A stretch of 64,000 nt of DNA from an uncultured Candidatus Melainabacteria bacterium (GTDB lineage Bacteria; Cyanobacteriota; Vampirovibrionia; Gastranaerophilales; Gastranaerophilaceae). Position numbers and translations under genes: made by a program. The notes beneath the pieces are model-generated. The model was not told where the DNA came from, did not search any database, and worked only from the letters and a program-made list of their open reading frames with translations. The stretch is taken from positions 35,913 to 99,912 of the forward strand of contig CAKUUY010000005.1 of the NCBI GenBank assembly GCA_934693235.1. Reading direction: 5' to 3'. The number at the start of each line of letters is the position of its first letter. Position 1 is the stretch's first letter. Shown one piece after another: positions 33,514 through 43,262 of the stretch.

Positions 33514-34209
33514 TTAAACAGCCATTTTTACACGTCTTCTGCTAGCAAATCCGTTGTTTAAAGCATATAAAACAGCTTGAGTTCTATCGTTAACTTGTAG
33601 TTTTTGGAAGATGTTATTTACGTGAGTCTTAACTGTAGTTTCGGAGATAAATAATTTTGATGCAATCCCTTTGTAGTTATTACCTTGTGTGAGAAGATCT
33701 AGAACTTCTTCTTCTCTTGCTGTTAAATAAGTGAGAAGATTTTCTTCTGCAGAAGCAGCCTCTTCTTTGAATGAACGTTGGAAGTATTCGAAAAATCTTG
33801 ATGTAAGAGCTGTTGGTAAGTATATTTTGCCTGCTGCAACTTCATCCATAGCATAAATTAATTGAGCTGATGCCATAGTTTTTAAAACATATCCTTTTGC
33901 ACCCAATTTCATTGCTCTGAAAATCAAATCTGCATCATCATAACCGCTTAAACAAATAACTTTGATTCCTAAGTCTAATTTTTCAATATCTTGAAGAGCT
34001 TGAAGACCATCTTTTTCAGGCATATTCACATCCATTAAAATAATATCAGGCCTGTATTTTTTAGCTAAACTAATTCCGATATTTGCACTTGTTGTTGTGC
34101 CTACAACTTCATAACTACTTTCCAGTGTGATTAATTCCTTAACCCCTCTTAAGTGACCTGCATTATCATCAATTAATAGAACTCTTGATTGTCTTTTAAA
34201 CTCTCTCAT
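33514..34209 (-). CDS. NarL/FixJ-type response regulator
   Basis: 231 aa. The receiver domain has VLLIDDN, the phospho-acceptor D60 in ILMDVNMPEKDG, the conserved Ser (CLSGYDD) and Lys (YVLKT). A LuxR-type HTH follows: LTAREEEVLDLLTQGNNYKG, IASKLFISETTVKTHVNNIF. It would bind DNA when phosphorylated by the kinase encoded 74 bases downstream. Upstream, the minus strand could form a 75-base hairpin (34233-34241 with 34299-34307). Confidence 0.92.
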   Translation of the reverse strand: MREFKRQSRVLLIDDNAGHLRGVKELITLESSYEVVGTTTSANIGISLAKKYRPDIILMDVNMPEKDGLQALQDIEKLDLGIKVICLSGYDDADLIFRAMKLGAKGYVLKTMASAQLIYAMDEVAAGKIYLPTALTSRFFEYFQRSFKEEAASAEENLLTYLTAREEEVLDLLTQGNNYKGIASKLFISETTVKTHVNNIFQKLQVNDRTQAVLYALNNGFASRRRVKMAV

Positions 34210-34467
34210 TTTTATCTCCCTGTTTTTCTTCCCTCACTACACTATTGATACTACTACTTTTAGATAGTTTTTTTCATCCATGTCTTGATTGATGTTGTTG
34301 TAGTGAGAGTTTGAGAAATTGTCTTACATCTTTGGATTGATTAAATTGCTCAACCATGCTCTACACCATGCTTTCAGGATTTTGTCCGCATGGTTGATAA
34401 AATTTTTAACTAATCTTTTTAGACTAATCTGCTTGTGGTATAATTTTCTTATTAAGGGAGAAAGTGT

Positions 34468-35574
34468 ATGGAAATTTTAATATTTTTAGGTGGTTTTTTT
34501 GTCGGTGCTTTGTGCATTTATATTCCGTTTGTTGTAATTAACAAAAGTAATCAAAGAGTAAAAGTTTCGCAAGATGAAATGTTTAAACAAATGAACGAAC
34601 AAATGAAATTGTATTTTGAAAATACTGCAAATAAGATTTTTAAAGAAAGTACATCTGAACTTGCAGAAAATAATAAAGAAAAATTAGAAGATTTTTATAG
34701 ACGTTTCAAAGAAAGAATTGAAGTTTTTGAAAGACGCGCTGAGGAAAACTTTAAAGCAGAAAATGAAAATTTTACAAAATTCGATATGAATATTAAAAAT
34801 TTCTTGGAAACTGGCAACAAAATTTCGCACGATGCAAATTCTCTCGTAAATGTAATGAAATCAGATAACCGAGCTTCAGGAAGATGGGGAGAAATTGTTC
34901 TTGAAAGAGTTTTGGAAGCTTCCGGTTTGAGAAAAAATGAAGAATACAAAATTCAAATGGGAACGGCTGAGGGACGCCCTGATGCGACAGTATTTTTGCC
35001 TGAGGGGAAATGTATTTATATTGATAGCAAAACTTCTTTTGCGGCTTGGGATGGTTATGTAAATTCTCAAGATGAAGATGAAAAAGCAATCCATTTAAGA
35101 CAATTTATTGATTCGACGAAAGCTCACATAGCAGGTTTGATAAAAAGAGATTATTCAGTCGAAGATGCATCGCCTGATTATGTTTTGATGTTTATTCCGA
35201 TTGAAAGTTGCTATTCCTTAATGTTTTGCGATGATTGTGCATTATGGGATTATGCCTGGAAAAACAAAGTTATGCCGGTTTCTCCGTCAACTCTTTTGGC
35301 AGCATTAAAAATTATTAATTCTTTCCACGTTGTTGATAGACAAAACAAGAACGTTTTAGAAATGGCAAGGTTATGTGGAAGTGTTCATGATAAATTCGCT
35401 GCATTGTTGACAGAATTGTTGAAAATTCGTGATAACTTAAATATTTCTTTGAAAAAATTGAATGGTACAGGAAATATTATTAACCAAATTGCCAAACTTG
35501 AAAAACTAGGTTGTTCTTATGCAAAAAAATTGCCAGAGCTGCCGGAAGATATTTCAACAGATGTTGAAGAGTAG
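34468..35574 (+). CDS. rmuC: DNA recombination protein RmuC homolog
   Basis: 368 aa. An N-terminal membrane anchor (MEILIFLGGFFVGALCIYIP) leads into a coiled coil (~30-120) and then the RmuC nuclease-like domain: SGRWGEIVLERVLEASGLRK, GRPDATVFLPEGKCIYIDSK and DYVLMFIPIESCY. RmuC limits DNA inversions at short inverted repeats, relevant in this repeat-rich genome. AAGGGAG precedes the ATG and TATAAT lies at 34439-34444. Confidence 0.9.
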   Translation: MEILIFLGGFFVGALCIYIPFVVINKSNQRVKVSQDEMFKQMNEQMKLYFENTANKIFKESTSELAENNKEKLEDFYRRFKERIEVFERRAEENFKAENENFTKFDMNIKNFLETGNKISHDANSLVNVMKSDNRASGRWGEIVLERVLEASGLRKNEEYKIQMGTAEGRPDATVFLPEGKCIYIDSKTSFAAWDGYVNSQDEDEKAIHLRQFIDSTKAHIAGLIKRDYSVEDASPDYVLMFIPIESCYSLMFCDDCALWDYAWKNKVMPVSPSTLLAALKIINSFHVVDRQNKNVLEMARLCGSVHDKFAALLTELLKIRDNLNISLKKLNGTGNIINQIAKLEKLGCSYAKKLPELPEDISTDVEE

Positions 35575-35590
35575 ATATATTGTAATAGAC

Positions 35591-35619
35591 TTGATTTTAT
35601 TTTTAGAAAGTGATATTTT
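35591..35619 (+). promoter_or_regulatory. Promoter of pyrF, probably leaderless
   Basis: TTGATT (35591-35596), a 17-base spacer and TATTTT (35614-35619), then exactly six bases to the ATG at 35626. No ribosome site is possible. Confidence 0.5.
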
Positions 35620-35625
35620 GTAGTT

Positions 35626-36384
35626 ATGATTGAAAGACCTAAAACCGCTAAAGACAGAATAATTTTGGCATTGGATGTTGATAATTTAAAAGAAGCACGC
35701 GAATTAGTGCGTGAATTGAAAGATTATGTAGGGTATTTTAAGGTTGGATTACCACTGATTGTTAATTATGGCTTTGAGGCTTTTCGTTTGTTGGAAGAAC
35801 ATGGCGCAAAATGCTATTACGACTGCAAATTTCATGATATTCCGCATACTGTACAAAAGGCTTGTATAAGTCTCGTAAAAAACAATATTAACTTTTTCAA
35901 CGTTCATATTCAAGGTGGTTCAAAAATGACTTCAGCTGTAGTTAAGGCATCGCGAGCAGCCGCAAAATCAATAGGAATTGAACCTCCAACAATTTTAGGT
36001 GTAACTTTGTTGTCAAGTTTTGGACAAAAGACATTGACTACCGAACTTTGTGTTGATAAAAATATTGAAGATTTTGTTTTGCAACTTGCAAAAGTTGCAA
36101 AAGAGACCGGTCTTGATGGCGTAGTTGCTAGTGCAGAAGAAGCACGAAGGATTAGAAAAGAAATAGGTGATGATTTTATAATTTTATGTCCTGCAACGCG
36201 CCCGACTTGGTCTTCCGTAAATGATCAAGTTAGAGTTGATACTCCCAGAGATGCTATTTTAGCAGGAATTGATTTTATGGTCGTAGGCAGACCTATTACT
36301 TCTGCGGAGGATAGAATTGGAGCTGCGAAATTGATTATTGATGAAATCGAAACAGCGCTGGAAGAAAAGTCTGCATTGGTCTAA
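35626..36384 (+). CDS. pyrF: Orotidine 5'-phosphate decarboxylase
   Basis: 252 aa. IILALDVDN (substrate Asp), FKVGLPLI (Lys), and the signature YYDCKFHDIPHTVQKA are present, with a C-terminal VVGRPITSAEDR phosphate site. It makes UMP, the last pyrimidine step. The signature has Cys where Leu is usual (DCKFHDIP). No other pyr genes are adjacent. Confidence 0.93.
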   Translation: MIERPKTAKDRIILALDVDNLKEARELVRELKDYVGYFKVGLPLIVNYGFEAFRLLEEHGAKCYYDCKFHDIPHTVQKACISLVKNNINFFNVHIQGGSKMTSAVVKASRAAAKSIGIEPPTILGVTLLSSFGQKTLTTELCVDKNIEDFVLQLAKVAKETGLDGVVASAEEARRIRKEIGDDFIILCPATRPTWSSVNDQVRVDTPRDAILAGIDFMVVGRPITSAEDRIGAAKLIIDEIETALEEKSALV

Positions 36385-36404
36385 TTGTATGCGTTAATTG
36401 GTTC

Positions 36405-38783
36405 TTATTTACTTATTAGTTCTTTTGATTTTTCGTATTTCTTTTTATTCCTGTTGAATGTATAAATGGTATAAATTTTTCCATTAGAGGTTATTTTTAT
36501 TGAATTGTTAATATCTGTTCTATAGATTTCTGTTTTACGTAAAATGTCAAGAGTTCCTCTGTTTGGATGCCCAAAAGCGTTTGGGCCTGTTGATATTATA
36601 GAAACTTTTGTTCCCAAGTAATCAAGCATTTCAGAGTTAACAACATGCGGGCCACCATGATGTCCTACTTTTAAAACTTCACAATTGCACGGAATATCTT
36701 TCTTTACTTTATTAAACGCTTTTGTACCTGCGTCACCTGTGAACAACATATCAAAATTTCCATAGCTCAAAAGAGTTATGATGGATTTTTCATTATCTTC
36801 TTCCGAGTTTGCAAAGTAAGTTCTCAGAGTGAAAGAATTTTCTTGATAAATAAGTTTATTATTAGTTGGAAGTTTTGCCGGAATATCAAGCTTTTTTATT
36901 GTTTTATAAATACTCTTTGATGTTTGGGTTGTGTCAGAAAAGGAATTTATGTAAACTTGCTTGATATTTAGGTTTTCCATAATATCAACTGCACCGCCGG
37001 AGTGGTCGTTGTCAAAGTGAGTAATAATCAATGCTTCAATATTTTTTACCCCCCTGTCTTTGAGGTATTTCAGGATAATAGAATTTGCTTGAGCTTTGCT
37101 TCCGTTGTATCCAGCTCTGCCTGTATCAATTATAAAATATTTGTTTTTGGGAGATTTTATAAGAAAACAATCCGCATTTTGTACGTCAAATGTTATTATT
37201 TGTAGGTCTTTTGACGGAATACTGATTAAACTTAAGCCTAAAATTACAAACAGTGTTGAACAAATTATTGTCAACTTCTTATTAAATCCTGTTTTGATAG
37301 ACAAAGTAAAAAACAAAATTAACGCGTAATAAAGAGTGATTTGAAAAATGTTTGGGTGAGTTGTTGTTAAAAGAGAGCCAGAGAGATTTGCAAAGAAGTT
37401 TGATATAAATACAATTGCGTGTAAAAAATAGTTAAGAATAAAGTCGAAAAACATACAAATTTTATCAGTGTATGGTGTAAATCCGGCAAGAATAGAACTT
37501 ATAAAACCGCCAAAACTTACAATACTTAAAAACGGCATACTGCAAACATTTGCAAAAACCGAATATGTGCTAAAAGTGTTAAAATAAAACATTTGAATTG
37601 GTGCAACCCAAATTTGAGCGACAATTGGAATTAAAAAAGCTCCAATCAGCCATTGCGGTATTTTAGACTCTTTAAACCTTTCAAAAATTACGTTTGCAGT
37701 TGTCAAAAGTCCAAAAGTTACAATAAATGAAAGTTGAAAACCGACATCATTGATAAATGCAGGGTTGTAAACAAGCATTAAAGTTGCGACAAATGCCAAA
37801 AGAGCGACGGTATGCGCATCTCTATCAATAAGTTTGCCAAGAAGTATGAGTATAAGCATTAAAGCGGCACGAATTACTGATGCACCTAAACCTGTCATAA
37901 GAGTGTAGATTATAATTATACCAATACCTGAAGTTACGGTAAATTTAAACGGAACTTTTAATCTTCGCATAAAAAATACCCAAAAACCATATATGAAAGC
38001 AACATTCATTCCGGATGCAGCTAAAATATGTAATAAGCCTGAGTTTACAAAAGATACTTTTATATAATCCGGTGGGGCGACAGCATCATCACCAAATACA
38101 ATTCCTCCAAGAATTTCAAGATTTGGTGATTTTAAATATTTTGAATGTACGTTTACAATGTTATCTCTTATGTTATTAAGGCTTTGTAGAAACTTCCACT
38201 TGAAAGTCGGGGTTGATGGTTGTATTTGCGCGTTGTCTGAGTAAAACACAGTATAAGTTGCAAAATTTTTCAGATATTTGCCATAATCAAATTGTGACGG
38301 GTTACTAGCTTTAAACGGAGTTTGAATTTTCCCTGATAGTTCGTATTTATCACCGATTTTGAACTGAGAAATATCGTCTCCAGTGTATGTGACAAGAGTT
38401 TTACCAGTAACACCTTGATTATTAATTTTGTTTACATTAAAGAAAAATTTTGTTTTTTTAGGTATTGAATTATTTGGAATGCTTACAACTTGACCTTGAA
38501 TAGAAACTTTTTGCGGTGCAAATGTAACAAGTTCGTCTGTTGGCTTAATTTTAAAATAGCTGGTGAAAAAGCCGAAGTAAAAGATGAAAATCCAAAACAG
38601 AACATATTTTGTTGGAACATAATTTTTTATAATCGTAATAAGAGAGATTGCTGTAATTATTGCCGCACAAAGAATTCCGTTGTCGTTGAAATATGCTAAA
38701 ATCCCACACATAAAAATTATTGCGGTAATAAACATTATAGCATTTTTGTTTTGTAAAAGAGTGTTTGTGACATTCTTAATCAT
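36405..38783 (-). CDS. comEC: ComEC/Rec2 DNA-uptake channel protein
   Basis: 792 aa with all three ComEC parts. An N-terminal membrane and DUF4131 region comes first. The competence domain has ILAASGMNVAFIYGFWVFFM and GLGASVIRAALMLILILLG. The C-terminal metallo-beta-lactamase-like domain has ITHFDNDHSGGAVDIM and LKVGHHGGPH. ComEC carries single-stranded DNA across the inner membrane in natural transformation. Type IV pilin-like genes in the same window are consistent with a DNA-uptake or pilus apparatus, though no assembly ATPase is present here. Confidence 0.93.
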   Translation of the reverse strand: MIKNVTNTLLQNKNAIMFITAIIFMCGILAYFNDNGILCAAIITAISLITIIKNYVPTKYVLFWIFIFYFGFFTSYFKIKPTDELVTFAPQKVSIQGQVVSIPNNSIPKKTKFFFNVNKINNQGVTGKTLVTYTGDDISQFKIGDKYELSGKIQTPFKASNPSQFDYGKYLKNFATYTVFYSDNAQIQPSTPTFKWKFLQSLNNIRDNIVNVHSKYLKSPNLEILGGIVFGDDAVAPPDYIKVSFVNSGLLHILAASGMNVAFIYGFWVFFMRRLKVPFKFTVTSGIGIIIIYTLMTGLGASVIRAALMLILILLGKLIDRDAHTVALLAFVATLMLVYNPAFINDVGFQLSFIVTFGLLTTANVIFERFKESKIPQWLIGAFLIPIVAQIWVAPIQMFYFNTFSTYSVFANVCSMPFLSIVSFGGFISSILAGFTPYTDKICMFFDFILNYFLHAIVFISNFFANLSGSLLTTTHPNIFQITLYYALILFFTLSIKTGFNKKLTIICSTLFVILGLSLISIPSKDLQIITFDVQNADCFLIKSPKNKYFIIDTGRAGYNGSKAQANSIILKYLKDRGVKNIEALIITHFDNDHSGGAVDIMENLNIKQVYINSFSDTTQTSKSIYKTIKKLDIPAKLPTNNKLIYQENSFTLRTYFANSEEDNEKSIITLLSYGNFDMLFTGDAGTKAFNKVKKDIPCNCEVLKVGHHGGPHVVNSEMLDYLGTKVSIISTGPNAFGHPNRGTLDILRKTEIYRTDINNSIKITSNGKIYTIYTFNRNKKKYEKSKELISK

Positions 38784-38853
38784 TAACTTGATTTTATTAT
38801 AAAATTTTGTTCAGGACAAAGATAGTGAAGAAAATATGTAAAAATTGTAATAA

Positions 38854-38877
38854 AAAATCCCACGTAAATTGTGGGAT
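38854..38877 (-). terminator. Terminator of the GHL10-like gene
   Basis: On the minus strand ATCCCAC / GTGGGAT with a 7-nt loop is followed by TTTTTT. It lies 27 bases after the stop of the 38904-40856 gene. Confidence 0.8.
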
Positions 38878-38903
38878 AAAGAAATTTTTATGAAAAATTA
38901 TTT

Positions 38904-40856
38904 TTAGTCTTTTGTAAATATCCACCAACCTTTATTTTTAGCGGATGGTTGTATTTTGGGTTGTGCAATATTCTGGTTCGATTTTATTGGTGAATGTGGA
39001 GCAAATACACTGGTTGAAAGAGTATTTATGTATTTGTTGTTAAGATGTGCGTAGTCAAAGATGATTACACCTTTTGCGTTTAATTTTCTAGCCTCATGGA
39101 TTTGTCTTATTAAATCTTCGTCTGAACCGCCCATAAATGTGACGAATAAACCTGCGTAGAAATCAGTTTTGGCTGATTTCGCGTTTATCACATCTGTCAT
39201 CATCTTATTGGCTGTTTTAGAATCACAAGTTAAAAATAATGGTGTAAATCCATCTAAATAATCTCTTGTTGACCAAGTTTTCCAATCCTGTTGTTTAGCT
39301 TCAAGTGCAGCCTGTCTATCTGGAAAAATAACGGCACTAATATAAGTATTAGTTTGTCTGCCAAGACAACCGATTTTTTTGACCATATCGGTAACTTTTT
39401 CTCGTCTATAATTACACCAATCTTGCCATAACGGGTCATTTTTAGTTAATGTAGCAGGATCTACACCATAGATTAATTTAAAGTCGTTTCTAGCATAGTC
39501 TGTGTATCCCCAGCTTGAAGTATCACTCGTTGATATGCTATTTGGATATCTTATGTAATCGATATTTATTCCGTCTGGTCTGTACGTTGTAACTATTTCT
39601 GTTGCTAATTTTAATAAGAAGTCTTGAACATAAGGATTTGCAGGGTCTAAAAAATATCCGTTATGTTCTGAAGTTGATTTTGATGGTTCAAAAGAATTTA
39701 TATCTTTTTTTAATTTATTTCCCCAAGATGGATTCATTGCTAATATGCTTTGTGGATTGTCTTTTGGGTTTTGAACCCCTGCATAAAATGTTTCAAACCA
39801 TGTGTGAATTTTTATATTCCTTTTATGAGCTTCCCTAATCCAAATTGCAAGTGGGTCAAAACCTTGGAACTGTTCATATTGCGGAGTAAACCCGTAAGCA
39901 ACCATTGTTTGGCTTGGGAAAATAGTTTTCCCATGGTAATAAGTTTCCAAGAAAATATTATCAATTCCGGCCTGTTTGATTCTATTTAATGTTGAAATAA
40001 TCTCTTGTTCTGTTTTTTCTGTTGGTCTAATCCAAACTCCTTTAAGTTCGTTAGCCTTATATGGCAAAACACTTTTTAAAGCATCATTTGAAGCTTCTAT
40101 TGCAAGTTGAGAATACTTTTGAACTTCATCAGGATTTTTTCTTGCTTTTCTTACATAATCATTTGCATCATTAATATAGCTATACGGAACTTTCCAGTTA
40201 TAATCAGGACTGATTGTTCTGTAGTACTGCAACATTTGTTCTGCTTCTGCAATTTTTTTTTCAGATTCAAAAATATAACTTTCCGAAGTTGTGTATGTAT
40301 AAACAAGATTTGAATCTTTATCTATATATATTTTAGTGCCAACTTTAATGCTGGAGTTTATCCAGTTTTTAGCTTTCCCATGACCACTGATAACAATTCC
40401 GTTTGCGGGAATATAAGAATCAGCTCCTGAAAGCTCTGTTACTGTGTTATCTTCAACAACAGCCTCTGCTCCAAATTCGTTTGTATTAGTTCTAACTCCA
40501 TAGTTTGGAGTATATATAATAAGCTGATTTGCACCTCTGGCTCCCGGGAGGTAGCTTCCTGCTCTGTTCGTTGAGGCTGTTGGATCTATTGCGTTAATCC
40601 AACTTTTTGTATAGCTAAAAACAACTTCTCCTTTTGCTGGTTGGTATGGTTTAAATACCGGTGGTAATTCTTCTTCCGGTATTACGATTTCAGTATTATC
40701 AAGATTTGTTTGATTTTCATCTTCTACTAATAATTGATTTTTGATTGGCTCAGTGCGTTTCCTTGCTGTTAATATAGGGGTAACGTCTTCGGCTTGACAA
40801 GCAGATGTCACAAAAAACATAATTGCCAAAATTAGTGTAATTTTCTTTAAGTTCAT
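38904..40856 (-). CDS. Secreted glycosyl-hydrolase-like protein (GHL10/DUF187 family)
   Basis: 650 aa with a signal peptide (cleavage near SACQA). The C-terminal ~380 residues match GHL10-type domains: ELKGVWIRPTEKTEQEIIST, LNRIKQAGIDNIFLETYYHG, NIKIHTWFETFYAG, YRPDGINIDYIRYP and a late KGVIIFDYAHLNN. Residues ~60-200 are a separate beta-rich region with SGHGKAKNWINSSIKVGTKI, seen in cyanobacterial relatives. It probably acts on cell-wall or exopolysaccharide in the periplasm or outside. Confidence 0.85.
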   Translation of the reverse strand: MNLKKITLILAIMFFVTSACQAEDVTPILTARKRTEPIKNQLLVEDENQTNLDNTEIVIPEEELPPVFKPYQPAKGEVVFSYTKSWINAIDPTASTNRAGSYLPGARGANQLIIYTPNYGVRTNTNEFGAEAVVEDNTVTELSGADSYIPANGIVISGHGKAKNWINSSIKVGTKIYIDKDSNLVYTYTTSESYIFESEKKIAEAEQMLQYYRTISPDYNWKVPYSYINDANDYVRKARKNPDEVQKYSQLAIEASNDALKSVLPYKANELKGVWIRPTEKTEQEIISTLNRIKQAGIDNIFLETYYHGKTIFPSQTMVAYGFTPQYEQFQGFDPLAIWIREAHKRNIKIHTWFETFYAGVQNPKDNPQSILAMNPSWGNKLKKDINSFEPSKSTSEHNGYFLDPANPYVQDFLLKLATEIVTTYRPDGINIDYIRYPNSISTSDTSSWGYTDYARNDFKLIYGVDPATLTKNDPLWQDWCNYRREKVTDMVKKIGCLGRQTNTYISAVIFPDRQAALEAKQQDWKTWSTRDYLDGFTPLFLTCDSKTANKMMTDVINAKSAKTDFYAGLFVTFMGGSDEDLIRQIHEARKLNAKGVIIFDYAHLNNKYINTLSTSVFAPHSPIKSNQNIAQPKIQPSAKNKGWWIFTKD

Positions 40857-40950
40857 TTTTTCTCTCTTTTATTCCCTGATTGTCTGAAAATTTTCTTTTA
40901 TAATAATAGCTCATAAAAATTATTAAGCCAAATTATTTATATTTTTAAAC

Positions 40951-40990
40951 AAAAAATCGACAAGTCTTAAATTTGAATTGCCGATTTTTT
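40951..40990 (-). terminator. Terminator of the 41012-41335 gene
   Basis: On the minus strand AAAAAATCGGCAA / TTGTCGATTTTTT pairs with one G-T pair, ending in a T-run, 22 bases after the stop of the secreted-protein gene. Confidence 0.7.
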
Positions 40991-41011
40991 TGTTTTTGAT
41001 ATTTTTCTATA

Positions 41012-41335
41012 TTACAAATCACCGATATTTGGAGTTGTATGAATTTTATGGTTATTCATAAATGACTGGTCATCGTAAGCAGGATCCATATACATGAAGA
41101 ATCTTCTGACTCCTCTTACAAATCCTTTTTTGTAAATATCGTGCTCATAATAGGCCGGAGTTTCTTCCCCATTAGCTTGGGCAATTGATTTTTGTGTCGC
41201 TCTGATAGTAGCTGGAGAATATCCATGATTTTTTAAGTAGTCTTCGCTAACAGTGTCTGCAGTTGTAAGCTCTGCAAGTGCAGGAGTCACAGTAAGTAAT
41301 GTCGCTAAGCTTAAAAATAGAAAATATTTTTTCAT
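41012..41335 (-). CDS. Small secreted protein, 107 aa
   Basis: Not recognised. A signal peptide (cleavage after PALA) is followed by TADTVSEDYLKNHGYSPATI, RATQKSIAQANGEETPAYYE and RRFFMYMDPAYDD. The mature protein is short and polar, likely periplasmic. Monocistronic, with its own terminator. Confidence 0.65.
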   Translation of the reverse strand: MKKYFLFLSLATLLTVTPALAELTTADTVSEDYLKNHGYSPATIRATQKSIAQANGEETPAYYEHDIYKKGFVRGVRRFFMYMDPAYDDQSFMNNHKIHTTPNIGDL

Positions 41336-41429
41336 TTCAACCTCAATTGTGTTGTGTACTTTTTTAATATAACACTTTTTTAAGTGGTTACAAAAATATT
41401 ATAACTTCTTTACAAAAAACTTCTATATA

Positions 41430-42485
41430 TTATTTGTATGATTTTGTTATAATTTCTTCTAATTTTTCAAGAAGTTGGGCTTCCGGAACTTTGGCAATAA
41501 TTTCCCCTTTTTGGAAAATAATTCCTTCGTTCACTCCTCCGGCGATTCCAAAATCCGCGTGACGAGCTTCACCAGGACCGTTAACAGCACAACCCATAGT
41601 TGCGATAGTTATCGGTTTATCAAAGTCTTTAAATCTCTCTTCTACCTTTTTAGCAAGTCCGATTAGGTCAATTTGAGTTCTCCCGCATGTCGGACAAGAT
41701 ACAAAGTTTACGCCTTTTTCTCTCAAACCAAGACTTTTTAGAATATCAAAACCTGCACTAACCTCTTCTACAGGATTTTCTGTTAAAGAAACTCTTATTG
41801 TGTCCCCAATTCCTTCTGCCAAAAGGGTTCCCAAGCCTACAGAAGATTTAATTAAACCTCCGCGAAGAGTTCCAGTTTCAGTTACTCCTAAATGTAATGG
41901 GTAAGAAATTTTTTCGGCAATTGAACGGTATGCTTCAATTGTAGTTAAAACATCAGAAGATTTGAGTGAAACTTTAATTAAATCAAAGTCTAAATCTTCA
42001 AGAATTTTTATGTGTCCAAGCGCACTAAGCACCATTTTTTCTGACAAAGGAATATCTTTATCTAACAAATCTTTTTCTAATGAACCTGCGTTAACCCCAA
42101 TTCTAATAGGAATTTGCTGTTGTTTTGCTAAAGTTACAACTTTTTCTACATTTTCTCTTTTTCCGATGTTTCCGGGGTTTAATCTTAGTGCATTAATTCC
42201 GTTGTTAATACATTTAATTGCTAATTTATAATCAAAATGGATATCAGCAATCAAAGGTACCGGAGATTTTTTTACGATATCTTTTATGGAATCGGCGGCC
42301 TCTGCGTTAAGAACAGCTAATCTTACAAGTTCGCAGCCTTTTGCGGAGAGTTCATGAATTTGATCAAGAGTTGTTTTTACATCTCTTGTATCTGTATTAC
42401 ACATAGATTGAACGCTAATTGGTGCATCTCCGCCAATTTTTACATTTCCGATTGAAATTTGTTTTGTTTTTCTTCTTTTTATCAT
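41430..42485 (-). CDS. ispG: 4-hydroxy-3-methylbut-2-enyl-diphosphate synthase
   Basis: 351 aa. Family blocks are ISVQSMCNTDTRDVKTTLDQ, PLIADIHFDYKLA, ALRLNPGNIG, and the Fe-S ligands in CPTCGRTQIDL and GCAVNGPGEARHADFGIAGG. It performs the penultimate MEP-pathway isoprenoid step. The gene diverges from the phosphoesterase gene with only 33 bases between start codons, so promoters must be very short or overlap the coding regions. Confidence 0.95.
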   Translation of the reverse strand: MIKRRKTKQISIGNVKIGGDAPISVQSMCNTDTRDVKTTLDQIHELSAKGCELVRLAVLNAEAADSIKDIVKKSPVPLIADIHFDYKLAIKCINNGINALRLNPGNIGKRENVEKVVTLAKQQQIPIRIGVNAGSLEKDLLDKDIPLSEKMVLSALGHIKILEDLDFDLIKVSLKSSDVLTTIEAYRSIAEKISYPLHLGVTETGTLRGGLIKSSVGLGTLLAEGIGDTIRVSLTENPVEEVSAGFDILKSLGLREKGVNFVSCPTCGRTQIDLIGLAKKVEERFKDFDKPITIATMGCAVNGPGEARHADFGIAGGVNEGIIFQKGEIIAKVPEAQLLEKLEEIITKSYK

Positions 42486-42518
42486 ATTATTATGTTAACA
42501 CAAAAAAGGAGAGTAATC

Positions 42519-43253
42519 ATGAAAGTTGCGATTTTGTCAGATATCCATGGTAACATGCAGGCACTTGAAAGTGTTATGGCTGATATAAAAGAAAATAATT
42601 GTAAAAAAGTTTTATGTTTAGGGGATTTGGCAATGGCAGGCCCTGAGCCGGCAGAAGTAATTGATTTTGTGAAATCTCAGGATAATTGGACTGTTATTCA
42701 AGGTAATACTGATAAAATGATTGCCGATTTTACTCCAGAAATATTAAAAAACACGGAAAAGGCATTTCCTGTAATGGCGCATGCTTTAGCGGATGATGTT
42801 TTGTTTTTATCAGATGATAGAAAAGAGTATTTGAAAAATCTTCCGGAACAAAAAGTATTAGAAATTGAAGGTGTAAAAGTTTTGATGGTTCATGGGTCTC
42901 CGAGGAAGAATAACGAAGATATTTTACCTGATATGCCAATTTCTGAAATTGAAAAAATTATAAAAGGTGTTGATGCAGACTTAATTTTTTGTGGACATAC
43001 ACATGTTCCGGCAGGTTACCAGACAAATACAAAACAAACTGTTGTAAATGTCGGTAGTGTTGGTCGTCCGATGACCAAAGATCCTAAATCTTGCTATTGC
43101 ATTGCAAATTTTGAAAATGGAAGTTTTGCTATAGAACACAGATTTGTTGACTATAATAGAGAAAAAGCCGCGAGAATTATGTCTGCAAGAAATTTTGACG
43201 GAGCGCAAAAGCTTGCAGAGATGATTTTACATCCAACTTCAAGACATATTTAA
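42519..43253 (+). CDS. YfcE/MJ0936-family metallophosphoesterase
   Basis: 244 aa from ATG 42519, preceded by AAGGAGAG. The metallophosphoesterase motifs run in order: ILSDIHGNMQAL, CLGDLAMAGPEP, VIQGNTDKMI (GNxD variant), VHGSPRKN and FCGHTHVPAG. These bind two metals. The substrate is unknown (phosphodiesters are usual for this family). It is longer than MJ0936 and has the helical segment seen in DNA-ligase-linked relatives. Confidence 0.85.
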   Translation: MKVAILSDIHGNMQALESVMADIKENNCKKVLCLGDLAMAGPEPAEVIDFVKSQDNWTVIQGNTDKMIADFTPEILKNTEKAFPVMAHALADDVLFLSDDRKEYLKNLPEQKVLEIEGVKVLMVHGSPRKNNEDILPDMPISEIEKIIKGVDADLIFCGHTHVPAGYQTNTKQTVVNVGSVGRPMTKDPKSCYCIANFENGSFAIEHRFVDYNREKAARIMSARNFDGAQKLAEMILHPTSRHI

Positions 43254-43262
43254 ACCAGTTAT

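Noticed and set aside
34214..34330. Regulatory hairpin upstream of the response regulator as a firm feature
   Set aside because: Only nine base pairs of inverted repeat (CTCACTACA / TGTAGTGAG) with a long loop; too weak without conservation data.
36405..38783. Full competence or type IV pilus locus around comEC
   Set aside because: No pilB, pilC, pilD, pilQ or comEA gene is adjacent; comEC, radA and the pilins are scattered.
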